A stretch of DNA of 64,000 bases from Apostichopus japonicus. Its lineage: Eukaryota; Echinodermata; Holothuroidea; Aspidochirotida; Stichopodidae. Each line of letters starts with the position of its first letter. Within the stretch, counting starts at the first letter, position 1. The notes beneath the pieces are model-generated. The model worked only from the letters and a program-made list of their open reading frames with translations, was not told the origin of the DNA and did no database searches. This document shows, in pieces, positions 45,503 through 56,759 of the stretch. The stretch spans positions 28,135,611 to 28,199,610 of the forward strand of contig NC_092576.1 in NCBI RefSeq assembly GCF_037975245.1, read 5' to 3'. Position numbers and translations under genes: made by a program.

Positions 45503-46046
45503 CTTTCCCCCCTGCCTCTGGAAATGGCTCCTGACATTTCACCTTAAAACAAGTCACCACCACCTGTGACTTTTTTTTCAAAACACTTAGTGGCATAAAA
45601 CACTCTTTTTTTTAGTTGGTAATAAATCAATTCATGACACTCATAGACAATCTGGAGAGCAAACTGTGCAAAATGCAATCAATATGACAAAATGTTAATA
45701 ATCCTTGCACTAAATAGGACTGTATCCCACCATAACATTCACTGTTTCAACCAAGGAGAACAGGTTTCCTTCGTTAAATTTCACAGAAAAAATATTAGTT
45801 TCCTTACTTCACATCATGTACAATAGATATAAGTGGATAATTCAACCACAAATAGTTTGTCAGAAAAAAATGGTACTTGTTACTATTGGTTTCAACACAC
45901 AAAACAAAATATGACCTTGTAATCATATGAAAATAAATGTAATGAGTTGTAAGTTATTTACTCAACACGTCTTTGCAGATCTGTTTCCAGTGTAGCACAC
46001 TGTAACAGACAAATACTAACAGATCATATCTTTTCATCTGGAACAA
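45503..46046 (-). promoter_or_regulatory. 3' untranslated part and polypurine tract
   Basis: Directly next to the 3' LTR, 45503-45521 reads on the sense strand CCAGAGGCAGGGGGGAAAG, a purine-rich tract of the type that primes plus-strand DNA synthesis. The rest, up to the pol stop at 46047, is AT-rich with no open frame worth reporting. Confidence 0.8.
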
Positions 46047-48479
46047 TTAAACATTGGCTACCAAAGAGCAAATGGCCTTATAAAACTCTTTTGGGAGATC
46101 CCTACATGACAATAAAAAATTAGTTTTCTCTTCCCAGGAGGGGCTAGTAACCTTACATTGGTTTGCTATGTGAGCATGTGACACACCTTTGCGTCGTGCT
46201 GCCAATCTTGCCGATCGTCTAGTTGGTTGTACTGCGTGCCGTACTCGTGATCCCAGCACAGGGCCTGTTGGGGTGGACTTAGTCTCAGTCTTTGGGGATC
46301 GGGGTGCCGGTATAGGCGGTGTCTCTGTCGGTGGGGTAACAGCTTCTGGCTCCACTGGGATTCTTCTCTCTTCCAAACTAACGTTGTGCTCCGCCTCTTC
46401 CAATGTAGCATGCGGAGTAGTCACTTCTTGTTCCTTTAATATTCTGGGAACCTCCTCACGGGTTAAACAAGCTCTTGACCTTCTAGCTGGTACAGGCCTT
46501 GTTACCACTGCATACCAGGATGACTGATCATCTGTATCACTATCCTCTGTAACGTCAACTAAGGGTTTATCGTGGTAACATTGTCTTGGTCTTGGGACTG
46601 GTTTCTTTGAGGTTTCTGGGGGATCACATGTACTCATCGATTCCGGAATAGGTAGCAATAGGTTTCTGTGAAGTGTACGCCTCTTTCCTCTCCCAAGCTC
46701 TTGCTCTACCACATACACAGGTATATCAGGGTTAACTCTCCTTAAAACTTTGTAAACCTCTTGACCCCAACGATCAGCTAGCTTGTGTTTACCTCTGAGG
46801 TGCACATGCCTCACTAGTACTCTGTCTTCTGGTTCAAGCTCATTTCCTTTAGCCTTGGAGTCATATACGTGATTGTTGTGTTGTGCTCTCTCTTTGGAGT
46901 GTTTTGCAGCTAGTTGATGAGCAAATTCTAGTTTTTCTCGTAGTTGCTCCGCATACTTATGGTGAGCCCTTGTGGATATTACTGGTTTAGGGAGTTGCAT
47001 TGCTACATCCGATGGGAGGATCGGGTTTCTACCAAACATGAGGAAATAAGGTGCGTACCCAGTACTTGAGTGTTTAGTAGCGTTGTATGCATGACATAGT
47101 GGAGCTACAAACTCTTTCCAATTTGCTTTCTTCTCTTCAGACAGGGTACCTAACATGTCAAGAAGGGTGCGGTTGAATCTCTCACAGATTGGGTTGCCTT
47201 GGGGGTGATAGGGTGTTGTCCTGGACTTTCTTATTCCTGCAATCTTGCAAAGATGTCCGATTACTTCACTCTCAAAATTACGGCCTTGGTAACCGGGTTG
47301 GGAAATTATAATGTACAAAAAATTATCGAATAAGACACGTGCTGTAGTACGAGCCGTCTGGTCTCTCGTGGGGAACGCCTGGGCATACTTCGTAAAATGG
47401 TCTGTGACTACCAGAATGTTTTCGTACCCTCCCTTTGATTGCTCAAGGGATAGATAGTCCATACACAACAGCTCCATTGGGGAAGATATGTGGATGTTGA
47501 CCAGTTTTGCCACACCTCCTGCTTTCTCATGTGTCTTGCGACGGATACATCTACCACATGATTTGATATAGTCGCTCACATCACCTGCCATCTTTGGCCA
47601 GAAATATCTTTCTCTCAGTAGCTCTAATGTCCTCTCTTGACCCATATGTCCTACTTCATCGTGCAGTCCAGCCATAGCCTGACCTCTATACTGTGGAGGT
47701 AGGACAAGCTGATACACATTCTCTCCCTGGGGATCGTTATAGCATCGGTACAGTACTCCATCTTTTAAAAGAAATTTATCCCAATGTCGGAGTAATTGTT
47801 TAACACTGGGCGTTTCTGCTACGTACAGTCTTCGATTTGGGGGAAGACCTCTCTCTAGGTACCTAATTACTCGATAGATATCTGGATCTCGCTTCTGTCG
47901 ATTCTGCCATAAATGGGGGTCGCCGCTCATCAGAGACTGGGGTTGATTTAAGTCAGTATCAGTACTACCATTACATTCCACCTCTAATACTCTTGTCTGG
48001 GAGCACAGGGTCTCTACCATAGGAAGTGTGTTCTCTCCAACAGTGCACTTTGATAGCAAATGAACTTCACATATTGCTCGTACTGTGTCTCCAGTTAGGG
48101 TGTGGGGGTCGTCGGGGTGGGGTCTGCGGGACAATCCATCTGCATCTCCATTCCTCTTACCTGGCCGATAATGAAGGTCATAATTGTAGGTGGATAGAGC
48201 TGCCAACCAACGATGTCCTGTAGCATCAAGTTTAGCTGTTGTATTTACATAGGTGAGGGGGTTATTATCTGTCAGGACAGTAAATTTACGACCATATAGG
48301 TACTCCTTAAACTTCTCCGTCACTGCCCACTTCAGAGAGAGAAATTCCAGTTTATGTGCAGGGTAGTGCATTTCACCCTTTCTCATACCTCTGCTCGCAT
48401 ATGCTACCACCCTCTCTTTCCCATCTTGTGTCTGGTATAATGCTGCCCCCAGCCCCAGTCCACTGGCATCAATGTGTTA
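46047..48479 (-). pseudogene. Ty3/gypsy pol, second part: RNase H and integrase
   Basis: Open for about 787 codons after an in-frame stop at 48477-48479 that separates it from the reverse transcriptase. RNase H is seen in VLTDNNPLTYV and HRWLAALSTY near the start. The integrase zinc-binding region follows with HDEVGHMGQERT and KSCGRCIRRK (HHCC). The core starts at LLCMDYLSLE (first Asp) and the Glu is in ICERFNRTLLDM. Between them, at about 47289, the local sequence SQPGYQGRNFE lacks the expected acidic catalytic residue and looks altered by a small deletion or several changes. A basic and proline-rich C-terminus follows, with VLVRHVHLRGKHKLADRWG resembling the GPY/F-type module. Confidence 0.9.
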
Positions 48480-50429
48480 GATGAAGGGCTTAGAGAAATC
48501 GGCAAATGCAAGGATTGGGGGTGATGATAATTCCTTTACTAGTGTCTCGAATGCAGCTTGGCACTCAGGGGTCCAATTCCAGGAGGGATCCTTTCTCTTC
48601 CCTGGGGGATGGGTTCCTGCTGTGAGGGCATGTAAGGGTTTCGCCATCTTTGAATAGTCCTTGATAAATCTACGGTAATAACCTGTAAATCCTAAAAATG
48701 AGCTTACGTCTTGTACACTACGGGGTACGGGCCATGTCTGGAGTGCTTCAATTTTACTAGGGTCAGTCTCCACCCCCTCTTCGGATATGATGTGGCCAAG
48801 GTATTTAACTCTTTTACGGAGTAGTTGGCATTTGGATGGTTTCACTTTAAGGCCGTAATATTCAAGTCTCTGGAAAACCGCTTTCAATCTCTCGAGGTGT
48901 TCTTCAAAGGTATGAGAAACTATTATAATATCGTCAAGGTACACCAGACATTGTTGAAGGTTAAGGTCACCCATACACATCTCCATGAGGCGTTGAAAGG
49001 TTGCAGGGGCATTAGTTAGACCAAATGGCATGCGGTTACACTCATAAAAACCAAAGGGTGTCGTGAAGGCTGTTTTGTACTTCTCTTTCTCCTCTACCTC
49101 TATCTGCCAGTATCCACTTTTAAGATCTAGGGAGGAAAACCACTTCGCACCTGCCAGGGCATCCAGACTCTCTTCAATACGAGGTAGAGCGTATGCATCT
49201 TTAATCGTCTTGGCATTCAATTTACGATAATCTATACAAAATCGAAGGGTTCCGTCCTTCTTTCTCACTAAAACTACAGGGGATGCAAACGGGCTGCAGG
49301 AGGGTCGAATAATATCACCATCCTCCATGTCCTTCAACAATTTTCGGACCTCCTGATAATCAGCTGGGGGTATTCGCCGATGTCTCTCCTTAAAGGGGGT
49401 CGGGTCACTTAAGGGAATGGTATGCTTCACTGCCGTCGCACAGCCTAGATCATTTTCATGTTTAGAGATGACCGCTTCATGTTTCCGCAATAGTGTCTCT
49501 ATCTCTTTAAGTTGTGGTGGGGTCAACAGGGATTGGTCAATGTCAAAATCGTCAAACGTTATCTCCTCACATGGACTCTGTACGTTGGCGCTCATACTCT
49601 GCGCCTTTCTCTCCCTCCCAGTTTTTGACACTGGAGCCTGCAGTACATCTACTCTGTGGATTTGACACACTTGCTTATTTCCCTTTAGGTAAACATCCTT
49701 CGTGGAAATATTGGTAATTTTTAAAGGGAAAGTCTTCACTCTTTGGGAGATATCGATAACACCGGGACTAATAATCAGTCCCGAAGGCAGCCGGGCGTCT
49801 GGATCATATTCGGGAATTACATAAACTCTCTCTCCTTTAGGGGTCGTCGTCCTCGCCCTCCCTTTTACTAGAACTGATTTACCAGGTTGGATCTTGACAT
49901 TACTATGGTGGTCGAGATATACCCTCCAGCCACTCTCTTCTGTATGGACCTTGGACTGTAACTCTCTATAGGCTGTCTGCCACGCTGAGGGAACTACGTT
50001 ATGTTGTAAAAATTGTACCCCAAGGCATTCTCTACATTTCTCCATACAGCGGGATATGATATTAGTACCAAGAAGTAGGGGCACACCTTGGTTGTAGGGT
50101 GTGTCAAGGACAATAAGGGCACAGGTTTCATACTTCTCGTCTCTAACGGTCACATGGTCGGGGAAGGTTATCGTTACTCTCACGTAGCCAAGATATGCCA
50201 CGCTATGTCCTCCGCCCCATTGCAGGTCAATGAGGCCACGTAGGTCTCCTAAGGGCATGTAGGAGAGATATCTCTTGTAGAATGAATTAGCTATCATGGT
50301 CACTTGGGATCCGGTGTCAATGAGACTCTTGCAGTAGACCCCATTAATTATAGCCGCACTCTCTGATGTATCTCCCACAATCTCATCTACAGGGGGGGTT
50401 CTCCTGGGGGCAAGGTCGGTTTGGGCCAC
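48480..50429 (-). pseudogene. Ty3/gypsy pol, first part: protease and reverse transcriptase
   Basis: About 650 codons. Aspartic protease active-site motif LIDTGSQVTMI at roughly residues 36-46. Reverse transcriptase with FCIDYRKLNAKT, FSSLDLKSGYWQ (first catalytic Asp), MPFGLTNAPATFQRLM and CLVYLDDIIIVSH (YLDD box), then the connection to RNase H. It lies in the same frame as gag, separated from it only by the gag stop codon at 50430-50432, and it has no ATG of its own at the junction. It ends at an in-frame stop, 48477-48479. Confidence 0.93.
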
Positions 50430-51686
50430 TTACTGCTCCCCGGGTATAAGTGACCGTGGGGAGTTTAAATTCACCTGGGTTGATGTCCTGCAAAATGTTG
50501 CTATGTGGCCGGACTGGTTGCACCTAAAACATCTGGTCTGGGGGCACTGACGAGCCAGGTGGCCCACAACCCCACATTTAAAACATTTTTGGGGCACCCT
50601 GTTCATCAATGGGGGTATATCATTTGACCTACGGGGTTTTGGGGTTGAGTAATCGCTCTCCTGTCTGTCTGCTCTTTGGAGCTCCTCAAGTTTCTTGGTA
50701 AGCTCTCTAACCTTCACCTCCAAGTCATGGACCACTGGGGACGGGGCTGCCGAATGCATTAGTACTCTCCCGGTTTGAGCATTTCTTTTGAGGTGTCTCC
50801 GGTCGGCACACTCTTGTTCGGCCAAACGTGTCAGCCGAAGGAGATCTCCAAAATTTCTCGCCTCTTGGTAGTTGTGCCGAACGGCCCCCCTTACGTCATC
50901 GTCCACGAGCCCCTTCCAAAACACTACCCTAAGGGTCCGGTCCACCTCTTCTGCAGAGATCCCTCCTCTGTCCTTAGCCTTCATGACAAGGCTTTCTAAT
51001 CTACACCCAAAGGCTGCAGTTGTTTCTCCTTTCTGCTGGTGTGTATTATAGGCCTGTGCTAGCAAGTCAGCCCCTCATTCCACAGTTCCATAAATCCCCT
51101 CCAACTTTTCAACTATTTCCTCAATACTTGAGTTTGGGCCTAAATGTCTTACTACCCTTGCTGCTTGGCCCCTCAGGGAATTCCTTACTGCATTCTCTAT
51201 AACCTCCTTAGAGTGCACTTCTTGTTGCAGGAGACAAGAGATCTCGTACTCCCACATCTCAAAGTTTTTTTACGCTTAATTTATTGTTGGTCTCCCCAGC
51301 AAAGACCGAAATTCTTGGGGGTTGGATGATAGTGGTCCCCATGGGTTGGCGAGCTGGGGGAGCTGATCCCTCTGAGGATAAACTCAGGTTATCGTCTTTT
51401 TGCACAGTGTAACCTGCTAGCTTCAAGGCTTTGATCATGTCTTGTCGAGACATCTCGCTTGAGGGGCTTTGTATGGAAAGGCTAAGGGAAATTCCCTTGA
51501 AAACCTCATCCTTCAGATCTGTCACTGCCCTTTCTGCTATCTCTGCAGACACATACTCACACAAACCAACGCTAGGGTCACCATTAAACCTGAATTTACT
51601 TCCCCTACTCTACCCATAAAATTCTTCAATTCTTCCAAGTCAATGTCCCCGGGGATACCCTTAACAGTTACAACCTTACCTTCCAT
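50430..51686 (-). pseudogene. Ty3/gypsy gag, broken into several frames
   Basis: Likely start ATG at 51686: MEGKVVTVKGIPGDIDLEEL, an RRM-like beta-alpha opening reminiscent of PNMA-type gag proteins. A frame change occurs near 51595. The next frame contains CEYVSAEIAERAV and stops at 51259, after a seven-T run (51265-51271 on the plus strand) that shifts frame again. The third part has SSIEEIVEKLEGIYGTVE and an in-frame stop at 51075-51077, then the capsid-like LAQAYNTHQQKGETTAAF. The nucleocapsid shows two CCHC knuckles: CFKCGVVGHLARQC and CFRCNQSGHIATFC. Final stop 50430-50432. Confidence 0.88.
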
Positions 51687-52087
51687 GGTTTCTATGGTAA
51701 CGCAGGGAAGACTGGAGTAATAAATATTAGTTTACACCTCAAAAAGTCAAAAGTGTAAAGGCATGTGAAGGAATAATGGTTGTAAACTATTTAGGGTTAT
51801 ACTGTGCAGTAAGCTATTCTAGAAACCTCTCTGCAAAGACTGAAATGTATGCTACACGCTCATTTGTAACATTGGTGGAATTACTCATATAATACAACTT
51901 GTGAAAACTGGAACCTAAGATATGGATAAAAAAACTCTGCTCTCACTTTAAAGGCAATTAAGTTGAAAATGTTGGACATTTAAAATAACATTGAAATTAA
52001 GTATGACTGGGTAAACACGTCGCCTTCTCAATGACCTAATCTCAGAGAAATAAATTGTAATCAGGTCCCATAAACGGGCGCCAATTA
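51687..52087 (-). promoter_or_regulatory. 5' leader with primer-binding site
   Basis: After the 5' LTR end (GGCTACA) come four bases and then TGGCGCCCGTTTATGGGA at 52083-52066 on the minus strand. It begins with TGG, complementary to a tRNA CCA end, as expected for a primer-binding site. The exact tRNA is not assigned. The rest of the leader up to the gag ATG is untranslated. Confidence 0.8.
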
Positions 52088-53805
52088 TGTAGCCAGTCAA
52101 AAACGCAGTGACGAGGCTTAAATATATTTTTAGGTTTGGGAAGATTACAAGTGACACCTCCAAATTAGGGTAGGGCCGATTTACTCTGAGATCGTGGGGA
52201 CAACTTAAAAAGGCGGAATGCTCACACAAAAACAAACTAATAAAGGTAAAGTGGTGTGTTTACGATGCACATGGACGTTGTATTAATATCAATGGGGTTA
52301 CTTTAACTTAATGTGAAATTATATGAATGGGTGTAACTTACATATCTCGGAACTCTTACTTCTTATAACGACTCCACTGAACTTAATGGAAAAATAATAC
52401 TTATCAGTCCCAATGAAAATAATAACAAAATCGCGGCGCGGGTCGACCGAATACAATTTGAGAACGAAATTGTCTCCTTGAGAAACTTCTAGGGCGGTTC
52501 ACTTAGTTGGGGACGTTTCCGGATTGGGTGGTTCTCTGGACAGCTCGCTACTCGGGGAAATAACCTCTTGGGCGTCTCAGCTTGGGGCGTCTCTAGGAGA
52601 AACTGTTCATCACTCGGGTTGGGTCATCGCAGGGGTTCACTTCCGGATCCAAACATTGAATTAAAATGGGAATTTATAGTTCAGTTCCGTCACAAAAGAA
52701 AATTATAGGGTTGCCAGATATTAGCACAGGATGAAATATAGTTCTGCCTCCATTGGTACAGCTCCGGGTGATACACTATTATTAAATATGAAATCTCCTT
52801 GTAAAACAGTTCAAGGTGTTTACTAAAATAGAATATCCATTTGTAGAACAAGCTCCAGGTATTCACTAAACTTCTATAAAAACTCCATGGGTAAATAGCT
52901 TCAATTAAGTGTCCATTTAACTTCTAATTAATTTAATACTGGTCCTCTACTCTATTACTGGTGAAGTTAGTCTAAGAAAATAATTATGATCTCGTGCCCA
53001 CCATTTCAAACTTAATCCTTCCCCTCTTCTCATCTAACTACTGTAACTACTGTAAACTTAACTCGGCATCAGTGTCTTATCTTAATTTCCCCCTACCATG
53101 CTACCTTATTCACTCCATCCCATAATAATAAGAATACATCCCATAATAATAGTACAAGGCAACTCACACATGACCACCTTAAACCAATTAAACACAAAGC
53201 TTGGTTCATTGAATATTCATGATTTGGCCTTTGTCTCAACTTCCCCCCTCCTACTCTAGACCAGCTTGCCCTCCACTTCCTGGTATCTGAGGTCCAGTGA
53301 CCAACCAGCTGTCAATTAATACTTCATACATAATTTACCAGACACATTACTTAATTTATGGTGTCCTTTGGTACATTTAAAATAATCATCTATCACCAAA
53401 ACATTCCTATCTAACCAAACAAAAGTTATAAAATTGTCTATTTAACCCACAGTTCTGAAAAGGATAGACTCTTGGAGCCACTCATATATTCCTAGAAAAT
53501 AGGACCACGCAAAACAATTACTTAGCTTAAGAAAAAGACAGGTCACACAGGGCCACCCGACCACTAACTGTTGTCATGTAGTAGTTAGCAATAAAAGTGA
53601 AAATTAAGGGAACTCATAAATCTACCAAGTAAAGGTTATTCATTGTCAAATGAATAAAAACAAACAAACAAAAGAAAATGATCAAATGAATAAAAACAAA
53701 GATAAGAAAATGAAAGAAAATGATTAAATGGATAGAAACAAAAGGTGGAAAATAAAAGAAAATGATAACTATACAAAACATTAACCAGGTTATGCTCTGG
53801 TTACA
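52088..53805 (-). repeat. 5' LTR of the Ty3/gypsy element
   Basis: 1718 bp, TGTAACC...GGCTACA on the sense strand, nearly identical to 43784-45502. It carries the element's promoter, which I could not place exactly. Confidence 0.93.
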
Positions 53806-53809
53806 CAAG

Positions 53810-56759
53810 GTGGCGCTTAAAAGTACTTTGGACTTTCTGTATTTAGAAATAGGGGATGTGGTGTTAACCAAACATCCCTGCATACATGTGTGCAAGTGAT
53901 TCTTGGTTGGATGCATCCATGGAAGGGTATAGTTTTTTCTCGACGGTTGCTTTAAGCTAACGCGTGAACAGGATTCATATTTAACTACTAACATTGAATG
54001 GGAAGTACCGGGCTTACTCCCATCATTAACACACCAGGAGCACAAAGGTTTTGAACATAAAAAATACTGAGGAGGGCGTACTCTCAATTTCGCATGACAG
54101 CAGCAAGATGGAGAAATGGACAGTCGCTATAATGAATGTCCATTATGGATGAATGTAAAGTGCGCGTTAAATATATTAGTGATTTGCAAATACTGCCATA
54201 CAGAAATGTAGAATGTATGGTACGTTTCAACAACTCGTTTTGTTATGCAGAAACGCGTAGAATGATGTCAATTGGCTGCTGGGTTCATGACATATCTGGA
54301 TTGAGCTTGTGCCTTAATTCATTCTTTGGGATAAAGGCAAATTGTAAACATACCGTTTATATGCTAATCGATATGTTCATCGCTAAGGATACTGCACATA
54401 CATATAACTACACGGGATACATTTTTTATGGTATTATATAATTGTTCATGTAATTCTCTAGTTGAAAGTCTCAAACGATTTGTGCAAAGAAATTCACCTG
54501 ATCCCTTCATCAAGCTGTTCAATATACCTGTATTCAACTAATACACGTTGTAGAGTCAGTTTTCATTTGTATGATTTAAACAAAGGGAAACGATTACTAG
54601 CAGTATATATATATACACACACACACATAATGGAATTAACAGAGTTCAACTTTACAGGCAAAGTTCAACATCCCTATGTTACAAGACAATAACGATATAT
54701 TGATTTCCATCTTTTATTAAATGGAAGATATATTTATGTATGTATATGTAAATACTTATATATATGTATATATGCGTGTGTGTATTTGTATTCAATTGTG
54801 TAGTATGCATATGTGCATAAAAATGTATTGTGGGTGGTGATTGTAAGGTGGGTGTGTTATACGTATTGGGTTGGTTTGTGGGTAGATATAAGTTACGGTT
54901 TTCTTGTATTGTTCTCTCTATTTACTTATGGGAGCGCTTTACTAGATAAGCCCTCTGGTATTTTTGTAGTGCTACCTTTTACAATTTTCCCTGTTGTTGA
55001 TATGTTTTGTCACTTAGTTTACTTCTTTGTATTCATATTGTGTAGAAACAAATAAATGAAACAAAAGAAGCTAAAAAGTATTAAAGGATGACACGGTTGA
55101 ATAGTATTTATTAGGTTTCTATTGAGATTAAGGAAGCCAATTATTTTTTCCATGAGTAAATTATACAATCAAAGAAAGCTAATAAAACAGAAAAGGGAGA
55201 CCGAGGAAAATCCTTCTATATATATTACGTATTATTTTACAAGTATTCTTGACATAGGCCTATGAGAGTGTCAAACAATCCCGTGCTATCTTATGCGACT
55301 ATTCATTACATAAAATCATGAAAGAAAGAAAGAAATCCAAGATGTGAAGACATAAGTCGGTTGGCTTTTATTATTGAATAATATTAATATATTACCTCAC
55401 GACGAAAATTAAGTGTAAAACTATTCTTGTACTTGATAACTTTAATTATTGAATATACAAATATGAATGTACAGTAACCATTACCACAGAAGATAACATT
55501 CGGTAACTTAGAATTAAACAACTTATATACAACTGATATATCGAACTGAATTACAAATAATATCACCCAAAGAAAAGAACAAAAATCATTTTCATAGTAT
55601 TTTTAATATAAAATAGGTACTTAATCAACTAACATTACGATGGGAATTTTTGTGGTAATTTAAAGGGTAAATGACGCAGTTTCCTTTAGAGACGCTGTGC
55701 AGTAAAATAATTCAGTTAACGGAGAGAATGTCACTATATAATTCAATTTTTTGTTTATGTGCACAATGAAATCCGTAAAGATGATTTTTTATATATATAC
55801 ATTCTTGTTAACGTGTTTTACGTATTTATGTATTAACTTAAATTTGCTCACCGATCTATTACTATTGAATATTACCTGTCTGATTTGAGTCAAGAGAGAT
55901 AACTCGGGAACACTGTAACGTCCGGATATATACTAATGGCGTTAAACTCAAGTGTTAAAGTCTCATTACGTGTTTGCTAATGTTTTTTCTGAAAACAGAC
56001 TTCCGAAGCAGATTCAATGGTTCTTACTCTAAATGCACTTTGACCAGGTGGGTTTAATGGAGAAAAGCTTTCGCAATCGAAAGAAAACATTTATTTTCTG
56101 TTCTCCTCATAGCGCGAACGATTTACCGTTAAATCACTGCGACCGCCTATATCAGCATGTTTATTACACAAATGTAACCTATATTTACTCGTATCGTTCA
56201 AAGTTTGACCCAATTTCACGGAGGGAACGTCTGAAAACACTTGTTTATTACTTCAAATAGAAGGAAATGACACGATTTCGCAAGCATCATCGGTAAGACC
56301 AAAATAGAGATACTATTCAAGAGAACGGATCTAAGACAGACTAGCAACGAAACTGAAAGTTATTCCTATGCTTTAACAATACAGAGAGACTTGATTGGCG
56401 CATGAACTGTTGGGCGGGGCTGGCTATTGAAATTTGTAGAATCTACGGACTCGTTAAAAAATCTGGCGAATTTCATCCAGTTTTGATCCAATGTCTTACG
56501 ACAGATAACTCAATAAAAATAATGCAAAGAACGGTGTTATTTTCACTGAGCTTTGAGAGCAGTACGCTGGAAAGGTTCGAAGTTAAAATTTGGCAAACAC
56601 AAATTGAGACTTTAAATACAGATTTGGGGGGAAATTCCCTCAGTGGATATCTCTATTATTCTATTACCTCTTACATCAATTGATAGATCATCTTAACTTA
56701 CTTCCGATGACGTTATGCGAAGAACCGTGAAGTCGGTATAAAAATACGTTACATAGAGT
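53810..56759. other. Stretch without assignable genes
   Basis: A mixed TA/CA microsatellite near 54605-54630 and TATATGTATA-rich DNA near 54730-54790. Open frames (54136-54441, 56402-56683) have no motif, start context or splice pattern that would support them. The NHL gene's stop codon marks the right edge. Confidence 0.45.

Larger units (their letters stand above)
43780..53809 (-). mobile_element. Ty3/gypsy LTR retrotransposon, full length, minus strand
   Basis: Two direct LTRs (43784-45502 and 52088-53805) bound an internal region holding gag and pol in the order capsid/nucleocapsid, protease, reverse transcriptase, RNase H, integrase, which is the Ty3/gypsy order. CAAG at 43780-43783 and 53806-53809 is the 4-bp target duplication. 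By eye the LTRs differ at only about a dozen of 1718 positions, so insertion was recent. The reading frames are nevertheless broken at several points (separate entries). It landed in the 3' part of a Penelope-like remnant. Confidence 0.95.

Noticed and set aside
46189-46527. 112-codon plus-strand frame and similar ones opposite pol
   Set aside because: Antisense shadows of the retrotransposon pol gene.
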